The notes beneath the pieces are model-generated. The model was not told the DNA's origin, did not search any database, and saw nothing but the letters and a program-made list of their open reading frames with translations. DNA of 64,000 nt from Streptomonospora litoralis (GTDB taxonomy: Bacteria; Actinomycetota; Actinomycetes; Streptosporangiales; Streptosporangiaceae): positions 5,079,101 to 5,143,100 of the forward strand of contig NZ_CP036455.1 of NCBI RefSeq assembly GCF_004323735.1, read 5' to 3'. This document shows, in pieces, positions 62,889 to 64,000 of the stretch (position 1 is the first letter of the stretch; every line of letters starts with the position of its first letter). A program made the position numbers and the translations under genes.

Positions 62889-63808
62889 CGCCTACAGGGT
62901 TTCCGCGGTGGGCCTTGGCCTTCGAGCCGGCTTGAGGGTCTACGTTCGGGGCCATGGCTGCACGCGACACGAGCGGATCCGCACCCTCCTCCCGGCCGGG
63001 CACGGCGCTGGTCACCGGCGCGTCCTCGGGCATCGGACGCGAAGCGGCCCGCCTCCTGGCCGAAAAAGGCTTCCGCGTCTTCGGCACCAGCCGCAGCGAC
63101 CGCCCCGGCTTCGACAGCGTGCGGATGCTTCGGCTCGACGTGACCAGCGATGCCTCCGTCGCCGCGTGCGTTGACAGGCTCCTCGACCAGGTCGGGATGG
63201 TCGACGTACTGGTCAACAACGCGGGAGCGCTGCACCGCGGGATCGCCGAAGAGACCGCGCTCACCGAGGCCGCCGCGGTCTTCGAGACCAACCTCTTCGG
63301 CGCCGCGCGGGTGGCCAACGCCGTCCTGCCGCACATGCGCGAACGCGGCCGGGGCCGCATCGTCAACGTCGGTTCGCTGGCCGCCTGGGTCGGTGAGCCC
63401 GGCGAGGGCTACTACGCCGCGTCCAAGGCCGCCCTCGCCCGCTACACCGAGGCGCTGCGCCACGAGGTGCGTCATCTCGGCGTCGACGTGAGCCTGGTGG
63501 AGCCGGGCGCCTTCACCACGGGCGTGGTCGAGGCCGCTACCCGCTCCTGCGGCGAGATCGCCGACTACGACCAGGTCCGCGCCAACGCCTTCGAGACCCT
63601 CGAACGAGGTCTGCGGAAGGGCGGCGACCCGCGCAGGGCCGCCGAAGTCGTCGTCAAGGCGGCCACCGCCCGCAGGCCGAAGCCGCGCTACGCGGCCGGC
63701 AGCGAGGCGCTGTGGCTGCCGCCGCTGCGGCTGCTGCTGCCTCAGTGGGTGCTGGAGCGGCTGGTCAGAAGGGGATTTCACCTTCCGACCGCGGCCACGC
63801 GCGGCTGA
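62867..63808 (+). repeat. Duplicated SDR segment (partner at 24955-25890)
   Basis: Second member of the direct duplication: leader plus entire SDR gene with scattered substitutions. Beyond the SDR stop the two loci are unrelated. Confidence 0.75.
62954..63808 (+). CDS. SDR family oxidoreductase (copy 2)
   Basis: 284 aa, same length as copy 1 with mostly conservative changes. TGASSGIG, NNAG and YYAASK are intact, so it should be active. The C-terminal Leu/Pro-rich extension is conserved. Substrate unknown. Confidence 0.9.
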   Translation: MAARDTSGSAPSSRPGTALVTGASSGIGREAARLLAEKGFRVFGTSRSDRPGFDSVRMLRLDVTSDASVAACVDRLLDQVGMVDVLVNNAGALHRGIAEETALTEAAAVFETNLFGAARVANAVLPHMRERGRGRIVNVGSLAAWVGEPGEGYYAASKAALARYTEALRHEVRHLGVDVSLVEPGAFTTGVVEAATRSCGEIADYDQVRANAFETLERGLRKGGDPRRAAEVVVKAATARRPKPRYAAGSEALWLPPLRLLLPQWVLERLVRRGFHLPTAATRG

Positions 63809-63948
63809 GACCTCCATGCTGTGCGGCGAACTCCGACGCTCTTCGGCCCCGGAGGCGACAGGGCTGCGCGGCCACAGCGGGGCGGGCGGCCGTGGGGTGA
63901 CGCCGGGCGTGGATCGACGGCCGCCGTGCCGGACAGGGAGTCGGGGCG

Positions 63949-64000
63949 TCAGCGTCGGATTCTGGTGTGGAAGTGGGCCCAGGTGACCATCGGGCCGGTG
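63949..64000 (-). CDS. Possible C-terminal end of a gene entering from the right
   Basis: The minus strand reads TGPMVTWAHFHTRIRR and a TGA at 63949-63951. Only 16 residues are visible; protein-like composition but no family can be assigned. The ~140 bases between it and the SDR show nothing. Confidence 0.3.
   Translation of the reverse strand, partial: TGPMVTWAHFHTRIRR

Noticed and set aside
1-64000. CRISPR arrays, rRNA genes
   Set aside because: No regularly spaced repeats and no rRNA-like conserved stretches were seen.

Overview
The window is high-GC DNA with GTG starts, many 1-8 bp gene overlaps, apparent leaderless promoters and families such as DUF5753/DUF6879 regulators and DUF2637 membrane proteins. 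This points to a filamentous actinomycete; Nocardiopsaceae or a relative is a guess. It is an accessory region: phage defence, broken mobile DNA, a small unknown biosynthetic operon, a metal/thiol-redox island and an ECF-controlled ABC exporter.

Layout. 1-6.9 kb (minus): a DNA adenine methylase cut by the window edge and a SNF2-type helicase, resembling the drmMI/drmD pair of class 1 DISARM. 7.3-7.65 kb: a dead NUDIX gene. 7.7-15.9 kb (minus): small protein, DUF6879, XRE/DUF5753 regulator, then an overlapping operon (618-aa unknown, SDR, adenylate-forming ligase, SAM methyltransferase) followed by a complete arginyl-tRNA synthetase; this looks like an uncharacterised biosynthetic cluster. 16-24.7 kb: NUDIX hydrolase, an ISAs1-family IS with perfect inverted repeats, a broken gene, a NERD-like nuclease, a convergent three-Cys pair (TcmP and DUF5131), a decayed DUF2637 gene, an unknown 467-aa protein and an intact DUF2637 gene.

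24.8-50.3 kb is a metal and extracytoplasmic thiol island bracketed by two 447-bp perfect direct repeats. Each repeat holds the 5' part of a DUF2637 gene and ends in a tRNA-3'-end-like core. Inside: SDR, amine oxidase, TlpA-CcdA-ResB (cytochrome c maturation), MntH, a CmtR-like sensor with a P1B ATPase, DsbA-VKOR, CtaG, a ZIP-like transporter, a CzrA-like sensor with a CDF exporter, an L,D-transpeptidase, a MerR operon, an ACR3-type exporter, and an ArsR-rhodanese/MFS/methyltransferase/TusA group. Three copies of an apparently undescribed two-TM protein family (HxxC, DQR and C-terminal RV signatures) sit ahead of the TlpA, DsbA and L,D-transpeptidase genes. Each starts 7 nt after a TAnnGT -10 box.

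50.5-64 kb: a large serine recombinase just outside the right repeat, an AbiE toxin-antitoxin pair whose toxin end is chimeric, an ECF sigma/anti-sigma/ABC operon, a flavin monooxygenase, a discoidin-like protein, several gene relics (DsbA-like, ABC ATPase, TetR), strong palindromes, and a second copy of the SDR found at 25 kb. No rRNA, complete tRNA or CRISPR array was seen.
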